Shown here piece after piece: positions 17,324-26,406 of a DNA stretch of 57,447 nt. Position 1 is the stretch's first letter; every line of letters starts with the position of its first letter. Under the pieces are notes generated by a model. That model was not told the origin of the DNA. It ran no database searches and saw nothing but the letters and a program-made list of their open reading frames with translations. Source of the DNA: Klebsiella pneumoniae (GTDB taxonomy: Bacteria > Myxococcota_A > UBA9042); contig CAMDBH010000015.1 in the NCBI GenBank assembly GCA_945889325.1, forward strand, positions 1-57,447. Reading direction: 5' to 3'. Position numbers and translations under genes: made by a program.

Positions 17324-17407
17324 CTGCGCCTGCGTTTGAAGCATCGGCGCGATTTGACTAGCATCGCCCCCGCGTCCGCGTTGAAGCGCGCACTGTCGGG
17401 GGAATTC

Positions 17408-18136
17408 ATGATAAGTTCCGCGGGATCGAGCCCTTTCTACCTACCGCCGCCACCGCAGCCCGCGTTGCCGATCGCGGGCGAAGCGCAGTTGTTCGCGGTC
17501 AGGCGAATTTGGTGTGTAGGACGCAACTACGCGGCGCACGCACGTGAGATGGGCAGCGATCCGACGCGAGAAGCACCATTTTTCTTTGCAAAACCTGCGG
17601 ACGCGCTGGTCAGTTCGCCGCTAAGTGCGGCGCACGTGGCGTATCCGCCGCAAACGAAAAATTTTCACCATGAGGTCGAACTGGTTGTGGCCATCGGCAC
17701 CGCCGGTCGAAATATTTCTGTAGATCAAGCGCTTGGGCATGTCATCGGCTACGCTGTCGGCATCGATCTGACGCGACGCGACTTGCAAAATGCCGCAAAA
17801 GACCGCGGACAGCCGTGGGCCATGGGCAAAGGCTTTGACGCATCCGCGCCCTGCTCTGCCCTACAACTCGCTGCAAATATTGGCCATCCGTCTCAAGGTG
17901 CAATCGAACTGAGGTTGAACGGCCAGTCCCGGCAATTTGGCCATCTGCAAGACATGATCTGGAGCGTCGCCGAAACGATCGCCCACCTGTCGAAGTTGGT
18001 TGGACTTGCCCCCGGTGACCTCATTTTCACTGGCACCCCCGAGGGGGTCGGCCCCCTGCAAATAGGCGATTTGATTGACGCGCGCATCGAGGGCGTGGGG
18101 ACGCTGAGTTGCACTATTGATCCGCCTACCGCATAA
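17408..18136 (+). CDS. Fumarylacetoacetate hydrolase (FAH)-family enzyme
   Basis: A 242-residue cytoplasmic protein of the FAH superfamily, which cleaves or decarboxylates beta-diketo-acid-type compounds with a divalent metal. The metal ligands are visible: E89 and E91 in HHEVELVV and D120 in VGIDLTRRD; MGKGFD and FTGTPEGVGPL are also characteristic. The size fits fumarylpyruvate hydrolase / YcgM-like members. The exact substrate is unknown; aromatic-acid breakdown or oxaloacetate tautomer handling are possible. Start at ATG 17408 with a GGGGGA RBS; upstream codons overlap the gap after the extensin-like gene. Confidence 0.85.
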   Translation: MISSAGSSPFYLPPPPQPALPIAGEAQLFAVRRIWCVGRNYAAHAREMGSDPTREAPFFFAKPADALVSSPLSAAHVAYPPQTKNFHHEVELVVAIGTAGRNISVDQALGHVIGYAVGIDLTRRDLQNAAKDRGQPWAMGKGFDASAPCSALQLAANIGHPSQGAIELRLNGQSRQFGHLQDMIWSVAETIAHLSKLVGLAPGDLIFTGTPEGVGPLQIGDLIDARIEGVGTLSCTIDPPTA

Positions 18137-18170
18137 CGATCGGTTGCACTTTTTGTAGTGGGGGTCAGAA

Positions 18171-20459
18171 ATGGCAGACGAGCAATATCCGCAAAACGCA
18201 CCTGAAGGTGCCTACGAGCCCTACATCGCGCCCGCGACGATTCTGACCGAGATGACCCCTAGAGCACTGATTCTAGGCACCATTCTCGGCGTGATCTTCG
18301 GCGCCAGCTCGCTTTACCTCGTGCTCAAGGTCGGCCTAACGGTCAGTGCTTCGATCCCCGTAGCTGTGATTTCAATTACGCTTTTTCGCATCATGTCCAA
18401 ATTTGGCGTGCGCGATGCAACGATTCTCGAACACAACATTGTGCAAACTGCTGGATCTGCTGGTGAATCGATTGCGTTTGGCGTCGGTGTGACCATGCCC
18501 GCGATCATGATCCTCGGCTTCGATCTGGAAATCACCCGTGTCATGTTGGTGGCGATTTTGGGCGGTCTGCTGGGCATCTTGATGATGATTCCGCTGCGCC
18601 GAGCCTTGATCGTGGCGCAGCACGATGTGCTGAAATATCCAGAAGGCACGGCTTGTGCAGAAGTTTTGAAAGCAGGTGCCTGCGCTGAGTCGCGCGCCGC
18701 TTCATCGGACAGCGCCAAAGCGGATGCCGCCGCAGCAGTAGCTGCTGGAATTGTTGGTAATACCAGCGCCAAAACCATCTTCGCCGGCTTTGGCATGGGC
18801 CTTGTGTACAACATCGCGATGAAGGCACTCAAAGGCTGGAAGGACACACCCGGCATCGTTTTTGGCAGTCCTCTCAAAGCCGGTTCGTTGTCCGCTGAAA
18901 TTTCACCGGAATTGCTCGGCGTCGGTTACATCATCGGCCCGCGCATCGCGGCCGTGATGTGCGCGGGCGGCGTGCTCGCCTACCTCGTTCTCATCCCGAT
19001 GATCAAATTTTTCGGTGACGGCCTGACAGTGCCGCTCGCGCCGGGCAAACACCTGATTTCTACGATGGATCCGGACGAAATCCGCAAGTTCTACGTGCTC
19101 TATATCGGCGCGGGTGCGGTGGCCGCTGGCGGTCTCATTTCGTTGGCACGGTCGGCACCGCTGATCTGGCACGGCCTCAAAGGCGGTTTGGCAGATTTGC
19201 GAGCGGGCGCTGGCGCCGCTGGTCACACGCTGCGCACGGACCACGATTTACCTATGAAATTCGTGCTATTGGGCATCGGCGCGCTGGTGATCGCCATTAT
19301 GGCCGCACCGACGCTGCACATGAACTTGCTCGGCGCGCTGATGATCGTCGTTTTTGGCTTTCTTTTCGTAACGGTGAGTTCCCGCCTCACTGGCGAAATC
19401 GGATCGTCCTCCAACCCGATCAGCGGCATGACCGTGGCCACCTTGTTACTGACCTGCTTGGTTTTTTTGATGCTGGGATGGACCGGCGGCGTTTACTACG
19501 TCACCGCGCTTTCGGTCGGCGCGATCGTCTGCATCGCCGCGTCCAATGGCGGCACAACTTCGCAAGATCTCAAGACGGGCTACTTGATCGGTTCGACACC
19601 GCGGCTGCAACAGATCGCAATTCTTTTGGGGGCACTGGCGTCGGCGATCGCGTTGGGACCGATCTTGCTGGCGCTCAACAATTCAGCCACGGTCTACGTT
19701 TCCGCCCAAAAGGTTGCGCCGGCGCTGGTGGCCCCCATCCCCGAACTCTCAAGTAATCTCCATAATTTACATGGTCCTCAGGCGCGCGATGACAACAAAA
19801 GTTACCACAGTTGGCACAAGACCAATGAAATCGGCGGACCCAAGGGCCAATATCTAACCGACGACGCAGGCAAAGCGATTTATTTTGTCGATCCGGGGAT
19901 CAACGGCACGGAAAAGGCGCGCCCGGATGGATCGGCTGTGCGCAAGTTCAGCGCACCCAAAGCGACGCTAATGTCGTATATTATCAAAGGCATTCTCGAT
20001 CGCGAGTTGCCGTGGACGTTGGTGCTTTTCGGGGTCATGATCGCAATTGTCCTTGAACTTTCGGGCATTCCATCGCTGGCTTTTGCCGTCGGCGTGTACT
20101 TGCCACTGTCGTCGTCCACGCCAATTCTCATCGGCGGCGCGGTGCGTTGGGCAGTCGATCGCAAGGCGCGGCAAAAGCTTGTCGGCAAGCACCTGACTGA
20201 GGAGCAAATCGCCGCAGAAAGTGATAAAAGTCCTGGTGTTCTGATGTCATCTGGCTATATCGCCGGTGGCGCAATCGCGGGCATCGTCATCGCCTTTCTG
20301 GCCGGCGTCATGGATCACATCGATGCAAGGTTGACGACGTGGTCTGAAGCCAATAATCCCTTCTTTTTAGGCCCTAACGCTGATTCCCTGTCGTTGCTGC
20401 CGTTCTTGCTGCTCACGGGCGTGCTGTACCTCGTCGGCCGCGAAAAGTTGTTGCGCTAA
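18171..20459 (+). CDS. OPT-family oligopeptide transporter
   Basis: A 762-residue polytopic membrane protein with well over a dozen hydrophobic segments. The N-terminal block (PRALILGTILGVIFGASSLYL, then KVGLTVSASIPVAVISI) and LKYPEGTACAEVLKAG are hallmarks of bacterial OPT transporters. These import peptides or metal-chelate conjugates, driven by protons. A soluble insert of about 90 residues lies near residues 520-610 (nucleotides about 19730-19975) before the last helices. ATG with a G-rich RBS 6 bp upstream. It follows the FAH gene by 34 bp and precedes a lipoprotein gene by 22 bp. Cargo unknown. Confidence 0.9.
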   Translation: MADEQYPQNAPEGAYEPYIAPATILTEMTPRALILGTILGVIFGASSLYLVLKVGLTVSASIPVAVISITLFRIMSKFGVRDATILEHNIVQTAGSAGESIAFGVGVTMPAIMILGFDLEITRVMLVAILGGLLGILMMIPLRRALIVAQHDVLKYPEGTACAEVLKAGACAESRAASSDSAKADAAAAVAAGIVGNTSAKTIFAGFGMGLVYNIAMKALKGWKDTPGIVFGSPLKAGSLSAEISPELLGVGYIIGPRIAAVMCAGGVLAYLVLIPMIKFFGDGLTVPLAPGKHLISTMDPDEIRKFYVLYIGAGAVAAGGLISLARSAPLIWHGLKGGLADLRAGAGAAGHTLRTDHDLPMKFVLLGIGALVIAIMAAPTLHMNLLGALMIVVFGFLFVTVSSRLTGEIGSSSNPISGMTVATLLLTCLVFLMLGWTGGVYYVTALSVGAIVCIAASNGGTTSQDLKTGYLIGSTPRLQQIAILLGALASAIALGPILLALNNSATVYVSAQKVAPALVAPIPELSSNLHNLHGPQARDDNKSYHSWHKTNEIGGPKGQYLTDDAGKAIYFVDPGINGTEKARPDGSAVRKFSAPKATLMSYIIKGILDRELPWTLVLFGVMIAIVLELSGIPSLAFAVGVYLPLSSSTPILIGGAVRWAVDRKARQKLVGKHLTEEQIAAESDKSPGVLMSSGYIAGGAIAGIVIAFLAGVMDHIDARLTTWSEANNPFFLGPNADSLSLLPFLLLTGVLYLVGREKLLR

Positions 20460-20481
20460 TTTTGCCTCTGGAGAGAAAGCC

Positions 20482-21630
20482 ATGCCGAATCGACCCAAAA
20501 TCGCTAAACTCTTTTCATTTCTGACGGCGATCTGCCTGATCGCGCTTGGCGGCTGCGGTGCCGCCGCAACCCCCGCCGCCACCGACGCCGAGACGGCAGC
20601 GGACGCAGCGGCGGATTTAACCGCGTCCGCGGACGACACTGTGGATATCGCAGCCGATGTTGCAGCCGACGCGTCCCCCAAAGATGCGAAAAAAAATGAT
20701 GTACCTTTACCGACTTGTGCGTCGCGCGCAGGTGGCTACCAAATCGATGGCCAGTGCAGCAACGGCGGAAAACCGGTGCCCTACGCGTGCATGCTCGTCA
20801 AAGACTGCGAATTGACGTGGGTTGCCGACTACCGAACTTGGAGCGGACCGCTCACCGGCGTGGATTTCAAGTTGGTCGGCGCAGATGGCGCAGACACGAT
20901 CACGGGCAAATTCAACGACGCCGACACCGGTTCGTATCAATACCAAGGCGGAAATCTCACCTGCGACGAGGAAATGACCCGCGTGGACGCCACCGTTGCC
21001 GACAGCCTGTGCTGCGATCCCGTCGCGCAATTGTGCGGAAAAGACAGCGCTTGCGTGATCGTCGCTGAGCCCAACGGCAGCCAAGACATCACGACCACCG
21101 GTTGCGTCGGCTTGGCGGCAGCGGCAACGGTCGAGGGCGGCGTTTGCACGATCATGAACCATGGCAGCAACTGCCAAATCGGCCTGCAATGCGCTAACTT
21201 TACGGGCAGCAAGGATAAATCAGCATTTCGCTGCGCCAAATTGTGCACCAAAGCGACTGAATGTCCGGCAAGCGCCAATTGTGTCGTCGTCGCGACAGCG
21301 CCGCGCGCCGGCGTATGCGAGCAAAATTGCTCGCCATTCGCTGAGCTCGCCAGCCCGGCCACCTGCACGGACGGGGCTACCTGCGTGCCGCGCCTCACCG
21401 CCGACGCCCAGGCCATACGGGTGATCGCGGGCGCGTGCGTGACCGCTGGCGATGCGGAGCTGGAGGCCTCCTGCACCTATAGCACTGATTGCAAATCTAA
21501 TTTGGTTTGCGCGGACAAGAAATGCTCGCCCATGTGCGACAGCAAACACCCCTGTGCCAATGGGACGTGCACCGATTTTGGGGCCAAGCTCAACGACACC
21601 GCGCCCGTTGGATGGGGCTATTGTAAATAG
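20482..21630 (+). CDS. Cys-rich surface lipoprotein
   Basis: A 382-residue lipoprotein with signal ending ALGGC (C25). An Ala/Asp/Thr-rich acidic spacer (to about residue 70) is typical of myxobacterial surface lipoproteins. From about residue 75 to the end it is rich in Cys (over 25), with units such as DSLCCDPVAQLCGKDSACVIV and CTKATECPASANCVVV that suggest small disulfide-bonded modules. No enzymatic motif is seen. ATG with GGAGAG 9-12 bp upstream. It lies close after the OPT transporter, so cotranscription is possible; a direct functional link is not evident. Confidence 0.8.
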   Translation: MPNRPKIAKLFSFLTAICLIALGGCGAAATPAATDAETAADAAADLTASADDTVDIAADVAADASPKDAKKNDVPLPTCASRAGGYQIDGQCSNGGKPVPYACMLVKDCELTWVADYRTWSGPLTGVDFKLVGADGADTITGKFNDADTGSYQYQGGNLTCDEEMTRVDATVADSLCCDPVAQLCGKDSACVIVAEPNGSQDITTTGCVGLAAAATVEGGVCTIMNHGSNCQIGLQCANFTGSKDKSAFRCAKLCTKATECPASANCVVVATAPRAGVCEQNCSPFAELASPATCTDGATCVPRLTADAQAIRVIAGACVTAGDAELEASCTYSTDCKSNLVCADKKCSPMCDSKHPCANGTCTDFGAKLNDTAPVGWGYCK

Positions 21631-21655
21631 ACCGGATTGTGCCGCGGATGCGCGA

Positions 21656-22834
21656 TCAAAACCACGCCGTCGCACCCAGCAACGCCGTCGGCTGGCCAAA
21701 CGCGTTGGGAACGGCTTCTTTGCCCACAGTCGGCGTAACGCGAGAATCAAAGTAAATATCAGAATTTGCGGCATCGCCGCGCAATTCCAACCGCACGCTC
21801 ATTCGCTCAACGGGCCGGTATTCAAGGGTCAGCGTCCCCGACGCCACCAGACCTGTGCGGCCCTTAATCGTCGACGGAAACAAGATCGGTTTTGTTCGCT
21901 CATCAAACGGAGTGGAAGCTAGCGATTCACGAATAAAATCGCCGCGAGCAGCCGCGGACCATGTTTCATCCATCGCCCACCTGATGTAGGCCGCTGCGGC
22001 AAGCCAAGTGCTTTGGCCGACGTCTGTTGACTCCCAACCTCCGTTGCCATGTACTTGTAAGGAAATCGATTTTGTCGCCTCAAGCGTCACGTGGCCGGTA
22101 AATAGGTGGCGCCAAGGCTCGCCCTCCAATCCGCCACTGCTGCGCTCGATGCCGCCCATGTACAGCGCGGAATAGCTCAGGCTCCCCAACATACCATTGA
22201 CCACTAATAACACAGACTTATGTTGGTTATTGTCGATCACATTGTTCCAGCCGTTGCACAGCATCGCCGTTGCGCGAAACGCCGCCCCTTCTGACCAAGC
22301 GAGTCTGGCCCCCGCGACATAAGTCGGTAAAGTGTAAAATAAATTCGACCGAGACCAATTCCAATTTTCGTGGACCGCCATTTTCTCCGGACCCACGGGC
22401 GCCAGGAACAATCCGGCTTGGGCTGTCCAAGCGCCCCAGCCATAGCCGAGCCACGCCTGCTGAATGTTGCGCCAACCTTCAGGCCCCGACGATGGCACGC
22501 CGCCGCTGCCGTCCGATTTGGGTTCATTGCCGTAGTAGGTATTTGGGGTGTTGCCCGCCTGAAGCGCAATCATTCCCTGCATGCCGGCGCGTTGCCAGGC
22601 CGCGCCTAACACGACATTGTCTAACATGAAGGTCGCGTCGCGGTTGTCGTAACCGCGCATCGCGGTCAAACCGCGGTAGGGCTGGTTGAAATTATAGCCG
22701 ATATGCGTTTCAACGTAGCCAGTTGCCACCAATTCCGCTGCGCTTGTGGGCGTGACATCGCCCGCAAGCGGCACGGTTTGCGCGGCAAGGGGTGAAGAAA
22801 GCAGCAAAAGCAGCGCAGGCAGAACTCGACGCAT
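21656..22834 (-). CDS. Outer-membrane beta-barrel (BBP2/OmpL-like porin)
   Basis: A 392-residue exported protein, with signal peptide MRRVLPALLLLLSSPLAA cleaved near residue 18-20. The rest alternates amphipathic strands rich in Gly, Tyr and Trp and ends in an aromatic residue (GATAWF), as outer-membrane barrels do. The segment GYVETHIGYNFNQP followed by DNVVLGAAWQ and a Gly-rich loop fits the putative beta-barrel porin-2 family. Function is probably passive transport. Start chosen at ATG 22834 for the signal peptide; the frame runs open much further upstream without it, partly overlapping the acyltransferase gene. It is convergent with the Cys-rich lipoprotein; their stops are 25 bp apart. 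Confidence 0.75.
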   Translation of the reverse strand: MRRVLPALLLLLSSPLAAQTVPLAGDVTPTSAAELVATGYVETHIGYNFNQPYRGLTAMRGYDNRDATFMLDNVVLGAAWQRAGMQGMIALQAGNTPNTYYGNEPKSDGSGGVPSSGPEGWRNIQQAWLGYGWGAWTAQAGLFLAPVGPEKMAVHENWNWSRSNLFYTLPTYVAGARLAWSEGAAFRATAMLCNGWNNVIDNNQHKSVLLVVNGMLGSLSYSALYMGGIERSSGGLEGEPWRHLFTGHVTLEATKSISLQVHGNGGWESTDVGQSTWLAAAAYIRWAMDETWSAAARGDFIRESLASTPFDERTKPILFPSTIKGRTGLVASGTLTLEYRPVERMSVRLELRGDAANSDIYFDSRVTPTVGKEAVPNAFGQPTALLGATAWF

Positions 22835-22976
22835 CGCACGCTTGCCCGAACGACACGTCAGGCGTGCGAGCAGGATCGCAAGTCTGCGCACGGGTGACAA
22901 GCGCAGCCGACAGCCAAAAACCGCAATTTGCTGCGACAAGGCGTCGCAGGCACGGGCGCGCGGGTTGCGGCACGCT

Positions 22977-23576
22977 TCAACCTGCAGTCGCTTGAATCGC
23001 GGCTGGGTCGAACTGCTCCGGATGCAACCCCGAAATCGGCGTGTAGAAAGCACGTATAATTTCAAAGTCTTTCACAATATCGCCCGAAGGAATCAGTTGA
23101 TGCCCCAGCCCACCGACTTTGCGCTTGTAATCGAGGAAACCGAGTTGGATCGGCACTTTCGCGCCGACTGCCATGTGATAAAATCCTGTTTTCCAACGTG
23201 AAATCGTACCGCGCGTGCCTTCGGGCGACACCGCGAGAATAAAATCGGGCGACTCGGCAAACCGCGCCACAATTTGATCCACAACGTTGGCGTGCTGGGA
23301 GCGATCGATTGCCACGCCGCCGGTCCAGCGCATCAGTGGCCCCATAGGTCCGCGAAACAGCGACTGTTTGCCGAGCCAAAATGGCTTAAATCCAAGCACA
23401 TAACTGATGGCCAACATGTAAGCCAGATCCCAATTTGTCGTATGCGGCGCGCCGATCATCACGAATTGTCGCGCCGACGGCAATTCGCCTTCGAGGCGCC
23501 AACCATTCATTTTCAGCCAGGTTTTTCCCAGCCAAATCTTCAAGCGGCTGTGTGGATTGCGCATCAATTGCCCCAT
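22977..23576 (-). CDS. PlsC-like acyltransferase
   Basis: A 199-residue protein of the 1-acylglycerol-3-phosphate acyltransferase superfamily. The catalytic HX4D box is visible as APHTTNWD near residue 44, the SPEGTR phosphate-binding motif near residue 117, and GGVAIDR between them. It is short and has no strong N-terminal membrane helix, so it may be a peripheral membrane enzyme acting on lysophospholipid or another acyl acceptor. ATG 23576 is the start; a second in-frame ATG lies four codons on. It sits 142 bp upstream of the barrel gene on the same strand. Confidence 0.82.
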   Translation of the reverse strand: MGQLMRNPHSRLKIWLGKTWLKMNGWRLEGELPSARQFVMIGAPHTTNWDLAYMLAISYVLGFKPFWLGKQSLFRGPMGPLMRWTGGVAIDRSQHANVVDQIVARFAESPDFILAVSPEGTRGTISRWKTGFYHMAVGAKVPIQLGFLDYKRKVGGLGHQLIPSGDIVKDFEIIRAFYTPISGLHPEQFDPAAIQATAG

Positions 23577-23665
23577 TGTTGCCCTGTAAGCTCGCCGCGA
23601 TCATAGCGGGTGCACGTCAAGATTCTGCGGCGGCAAAGTCACGGTTCGGTCACAATTGTCAGCGC

Positions 23666-24223
23666 TTACCGATTGTCCGGGCGCAGCCGCCGCGATGCCG
23701 CCATCGCCATGGGCGCCAAATGCAGATACAGGCCGGGCAACCAGTAAGCGATTCCGCCAATATCGGGATGTTCGTAGCGAAATTTGCCGAAGTGCACCAG
23801 CAGCATTTCGACCGTGCAACCGCCCAGCGCCAAGCCTAAACCGTGCAGCCACAGCCAGTTGCGGCCCGGGCGCCGAAATGTTCGCAGCGCGAAAGCGATC
23901 AGGTACAACGCCAGCAACGGCCACGAGTGCAGCTTGAGCAGTCCGCTGGCGACGTAGGCCGCTGTAAACCATAGGATATCGCCGATGATTTCTGCGCCGG
24001 TCGCCTGTGGTTCAAGTTTGTCGATCTGCGGGGCGATCAGCATCGTTCCGCGCCACATCAGCAAAGTCGCAAGGCCGAAATTCGGCGCGACACACCAAGA
24101 TTGGCCGAGCAGCCACGGATCGGGATAGCTGAGCACGCCGAATTGCACGTGAATTTGATCAAACAGCGTGCCTGCGATGGCGCCAACGACAAAAAAGCTG
24201 AGCCAGTTTGCGATGTGCGACAT
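23666..24223 (-). CDS. Uncharacterised integral membrane protein
   Basis: A 185-residue protein with about five or six hydrophobic segments (for example MSHIANWLSFFVVGAIAGTL and LWLHGLGLALGGCTVEML). The motif DQIHVQFGVLSYPDPW near residue 22 and several buried charged or His residues suggest a small-molecule-binding membrane fold; there is a faint resemblance to INSIG-like proteins, which I cannot confirm. ATG with a GGGGTG RBS. It lies 21 bp after htpG on the same strand, so it may be read from the htpG transcript. Confidence 0.65.
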   Translation of the reverse strand: MSHIANWLSFFVVGAIAGTLFDQIHVQFGVLSYPDPWLLGQSWCVAPNFGLATLLMWRGTMLIAPQIDKLEPQATGAEIIGDILWFTAAYVASGLLKLHSWPLLALYLIAFALRTFRRPGRNWLWLHGLGLALGGCTVEMLLVHFGKFRYEHPDIGGIAYWLPGLYLHLAPMAMAASRRLRPDNR

Positions 24224-24244
24224 TTCACCCCAAATTTGAGCCCG

Positions 24245-26215
24245 TCAAACTGCGCGGGCCATGGCGTTGGCGACCCGTTGGGCAAACTTCGCTGGATTTT
24301 TCAGCGGTGCGCCTTCGGCCAGAAGCGCCTGATCCAACAACATTTCACCGAACTCCGTCAAGCGCGTATCGTCTTTGTCGCGCTCCGCCAGATCGTGCAA
24401 CGCTTGAACCACTGCGTGATCGCCGTTGAGCTCTAAGATGCGCTTTTGCGGCGGCATCGGCTGCCCCATTTGCGCCATCATTTTCTCCAATTGCGTGCTC
24501 ATGCCGTCTTTGTCCGCCACCAAGCAAACCGCCGAATCCGTGAGCCGATCGCTGATGCGAACATCGGCCACATCGTCCTCAAGGACTTTTTTCAGGCGCG
24601 ACACCAACTGGGCAAATTTCTCGCCGGCTTCTGCAACTTTCTGCTTTGTTTCCTCGTCTTGCGGCAGCCCGTCCAGTTCGCCCCGCGCCGCCGACTTGAC
24701 GTCTTTGTGGCCATATTTTTCCAGTTGACCGACCATGATCTCATCGACCGGTTCGGCCAGCAGGATCACTTCAACCCCGCGTTTGCGAAACACTTCCAAC
24801 TGCGGAGCGTTGCGCAACGTGTCCAGATGATCGCCCGTCAAATAGTAAATTGCCGTCTGGCCTTCCTTGGACCGATCCGCAACTTCTTGCAGGGTGGACC
24901 AACTGTCGTTGAGCGTGGTCTTCACCAACACCAAATCGGCGATCTTGTTCTTGATTCCGGGTTCGTAGTGAAATGCCTCCTTGATGCACTGCCCGTATTC
25001 CAGCCAAAATTTCTCGTACCCCAGCCGGTTGCTGGCCAGCATGTCCTTCAAATGACCCAACAATTTGTTGGTAACCGTCTTGCGGATCTTGGTAAGCAGC
25101 GGATCTTGCTGCACAACTTCACGTGAAACGTTGAGCGGCAAATCGCTTGAATCCACCAAGCCTTTGACAAAGCGCAGATATTCCGGAATTAATTCCTTGA
25201 CTTCTTCGCTAATGAACACGCGCTTGATGTACAGTTGCAACCCACGACGCTGCTCGCGCGCAAACAGGTCGAACGGCGCTTTGCCAGCGATATACAAAAG
25301 CGCGCTGAATTCCTGCATCCCTTCAACGTGAAAATGCAGCGTTTCCGCCGGTTCTTGCCAGTCGCGCGTCAAATGCTTGTAAAATTCAGTGTATTCGTCC
25401 TTTTCAACACTCGACGGCGACCTCGTCCACAGCGCCTTCATCGAATTGAGCGTTTCTTCCGTGATTTTCTTCTCGTGGGCGCCGCCTTCGACCACTTTGC
25501 CGTCGGCGTCGCGTTCCATTTCCCACTTCTCATTTTCCATCACGATAGGAAATGCAATAAAATCGCTGTATTTTTTGATGGTCTGCTTCAGCGTCCAGCT
25601 ATCGGTAAAATCTTGCTCGTCTGGCGCAGCGTGGTGGTCTGCGTCTTCCTCTTTGTCATCGGCGTGTTCATGGGCGTCAGCACCGCGCAAATACAACGTA
25701 ATCGTCGTGCCTCGGTCGCGCCGAGGTGTATGGTCAATCGTGTATTCGCCGTCGCCGGTCGACTCCCAACGCACGCCAAATTCTTCGCCGAACTTGTAGG
25801 TTTCCAGCACAACTTTCTTCGCCACCATAAATGCGCTGTAAAAGCCGACGCCAAACTGGCCAATCAAATCCGGCGTCGCCGCATCGCTGCCGGCCGCACG
25901 CAGCTTTTCCGCGAATTGCTCGCTGCCGGAACGCGCGATCGTGCCAATATTTTCAACGACTTCATCAAACGACATGCCGATACCGGTGTCGGTGATCGTC
26001 AGCGTATGCGCTTCGGCATCCGGCGTCAGCTTGATCTTGTGCTCACCGGTGTTGAGCTCCGGGCGCGTCAGCGCCTCAAACCGCGCTTTGTCGATGGCAT
26101 CCGACGCGTTGGAGATCAATTCGCGCAAGAATATTTCCTTGTGCGAGTAGATGCTGTGAATCATCAGGTCGAGCAATTTGCGCGTTTGCGCTTGAAAAGA
26201 GCGAGTTTCAGCCAT
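24245..26215 (-). CDS. htpG: Chaperone HtpG (bacterial Hsp90)
   Basis: A 656-residue cytosolic ATP-dependent chaperone. The GHKL ATPase signatures are clear: YSHKEIFLRELISNASDAIDK (near residue 25), DTGIGM, IGQFGVGFYSAFM. The middle domain has KRVFISEE, LPLNVSREVVQQDPLLTKI and the C-terminal dimerisation region ends without the eukaryotic EEVD. A charged insert (ADAHEHADDKEEDADHHA) lies near residues 215-235. Start chosen at ATG 26215, with GGAAGG upstream; in-frame codons further up only add unrelated sequence. Confidence 0.97.
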   Translation of the reverse strand: MAETRSFQAQTRKLLDLMIHSIYSHKEIFLRELISNASDAIDKARFEALTRPELNTGEHKIKLTPDAEAHTLTITDTGIGMSFDEVVENIGTIARSGSEQFAEKLRAAGSDAATPDLIGQFGVGFYSAFMVAKKVVLETYKFGEEFGVRWESTGDGEYTIDHTPRRDRGTTITLYLRGADAHEHADDKEEDADHHAAPDEQDFTDSWTLKQTIKKYSDFIAFPIVMENEKWEMERDADGKVVEGGAHEKKITEETLNSMKALWTRSPSSVEKDEYTEFYKHLTRDWQEPAETLHFHVEGMQEFSALLYIAGKAPFDLFAREQRRGLQLYIKRVFISEEVKELIPEYLRFVKGLVDSSDLPLNVSREVVQQDPLLTKIRKTVTNKLLGHLKDMLASNRLGYEKFWLEYGQCIKEAFHYEPGIKNKIADLVLVKTTLNDSWSTLQEVADRSKEGQTAIYYLTGDHLDTLRNAPQLEVFRKRGVEVILLAEPVDEIMVGQLEKYGHKDVKSAARGELDGLPQDEETKQKVAEAGEKFAQLVSRLKKVLEDDVADVRISDRLTDSAVCLVADKDGMSTQLEKMMAQMGQPMPPQKRILELNGDHAVVQALHDLAERDKDDTRLTEFGEMLLDQALLAEGAPLKNPAKFAQRVANAMARAV

Positions 26216-26324
26216 GATGTTGCCTTCCGAAAAGTGCTTCGCGTTGGTCGCGGCAGCGCCAAGTAAGGTGGCGAAGGGGGCACTGTCAAGGCGGCGTCGC
26301 GCGGAACAGGTCGCGGAAAACGCC

Positions 26325-26367
26325 AAAAAAACTGATGGCCTCAAAGGTTGCCCTTCAAGGCCATCAG
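26325..26367 (-). terminator. Strong intrinsic terminator
   Basis: A perfect 10-bp inverted repeat, CTGATGGCCT (26332-26341) / AGGCCATCAG (26358-26367), with further pairing possible inside the loop. On the minus strand the stem is followed directly by seven Ts (26331-26325). It should end the DUF4139 lipoprotein transcript before htpG, so htpG must have its own promoter in the remaining 110 bp. Confidence 0.9.
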
Positions 26368-26406
26368 CTCCACCCAGGCCGCACACCAGCCTGACTTTTT
26401 CAGCAG

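Noticed and set aside
25235..26266. Long plus-strand open frame (343 codons) opposite htpG
   Set aside because: Antisense shadow of a strongly conserved gene in GC-rich DNA; no family resemblance.
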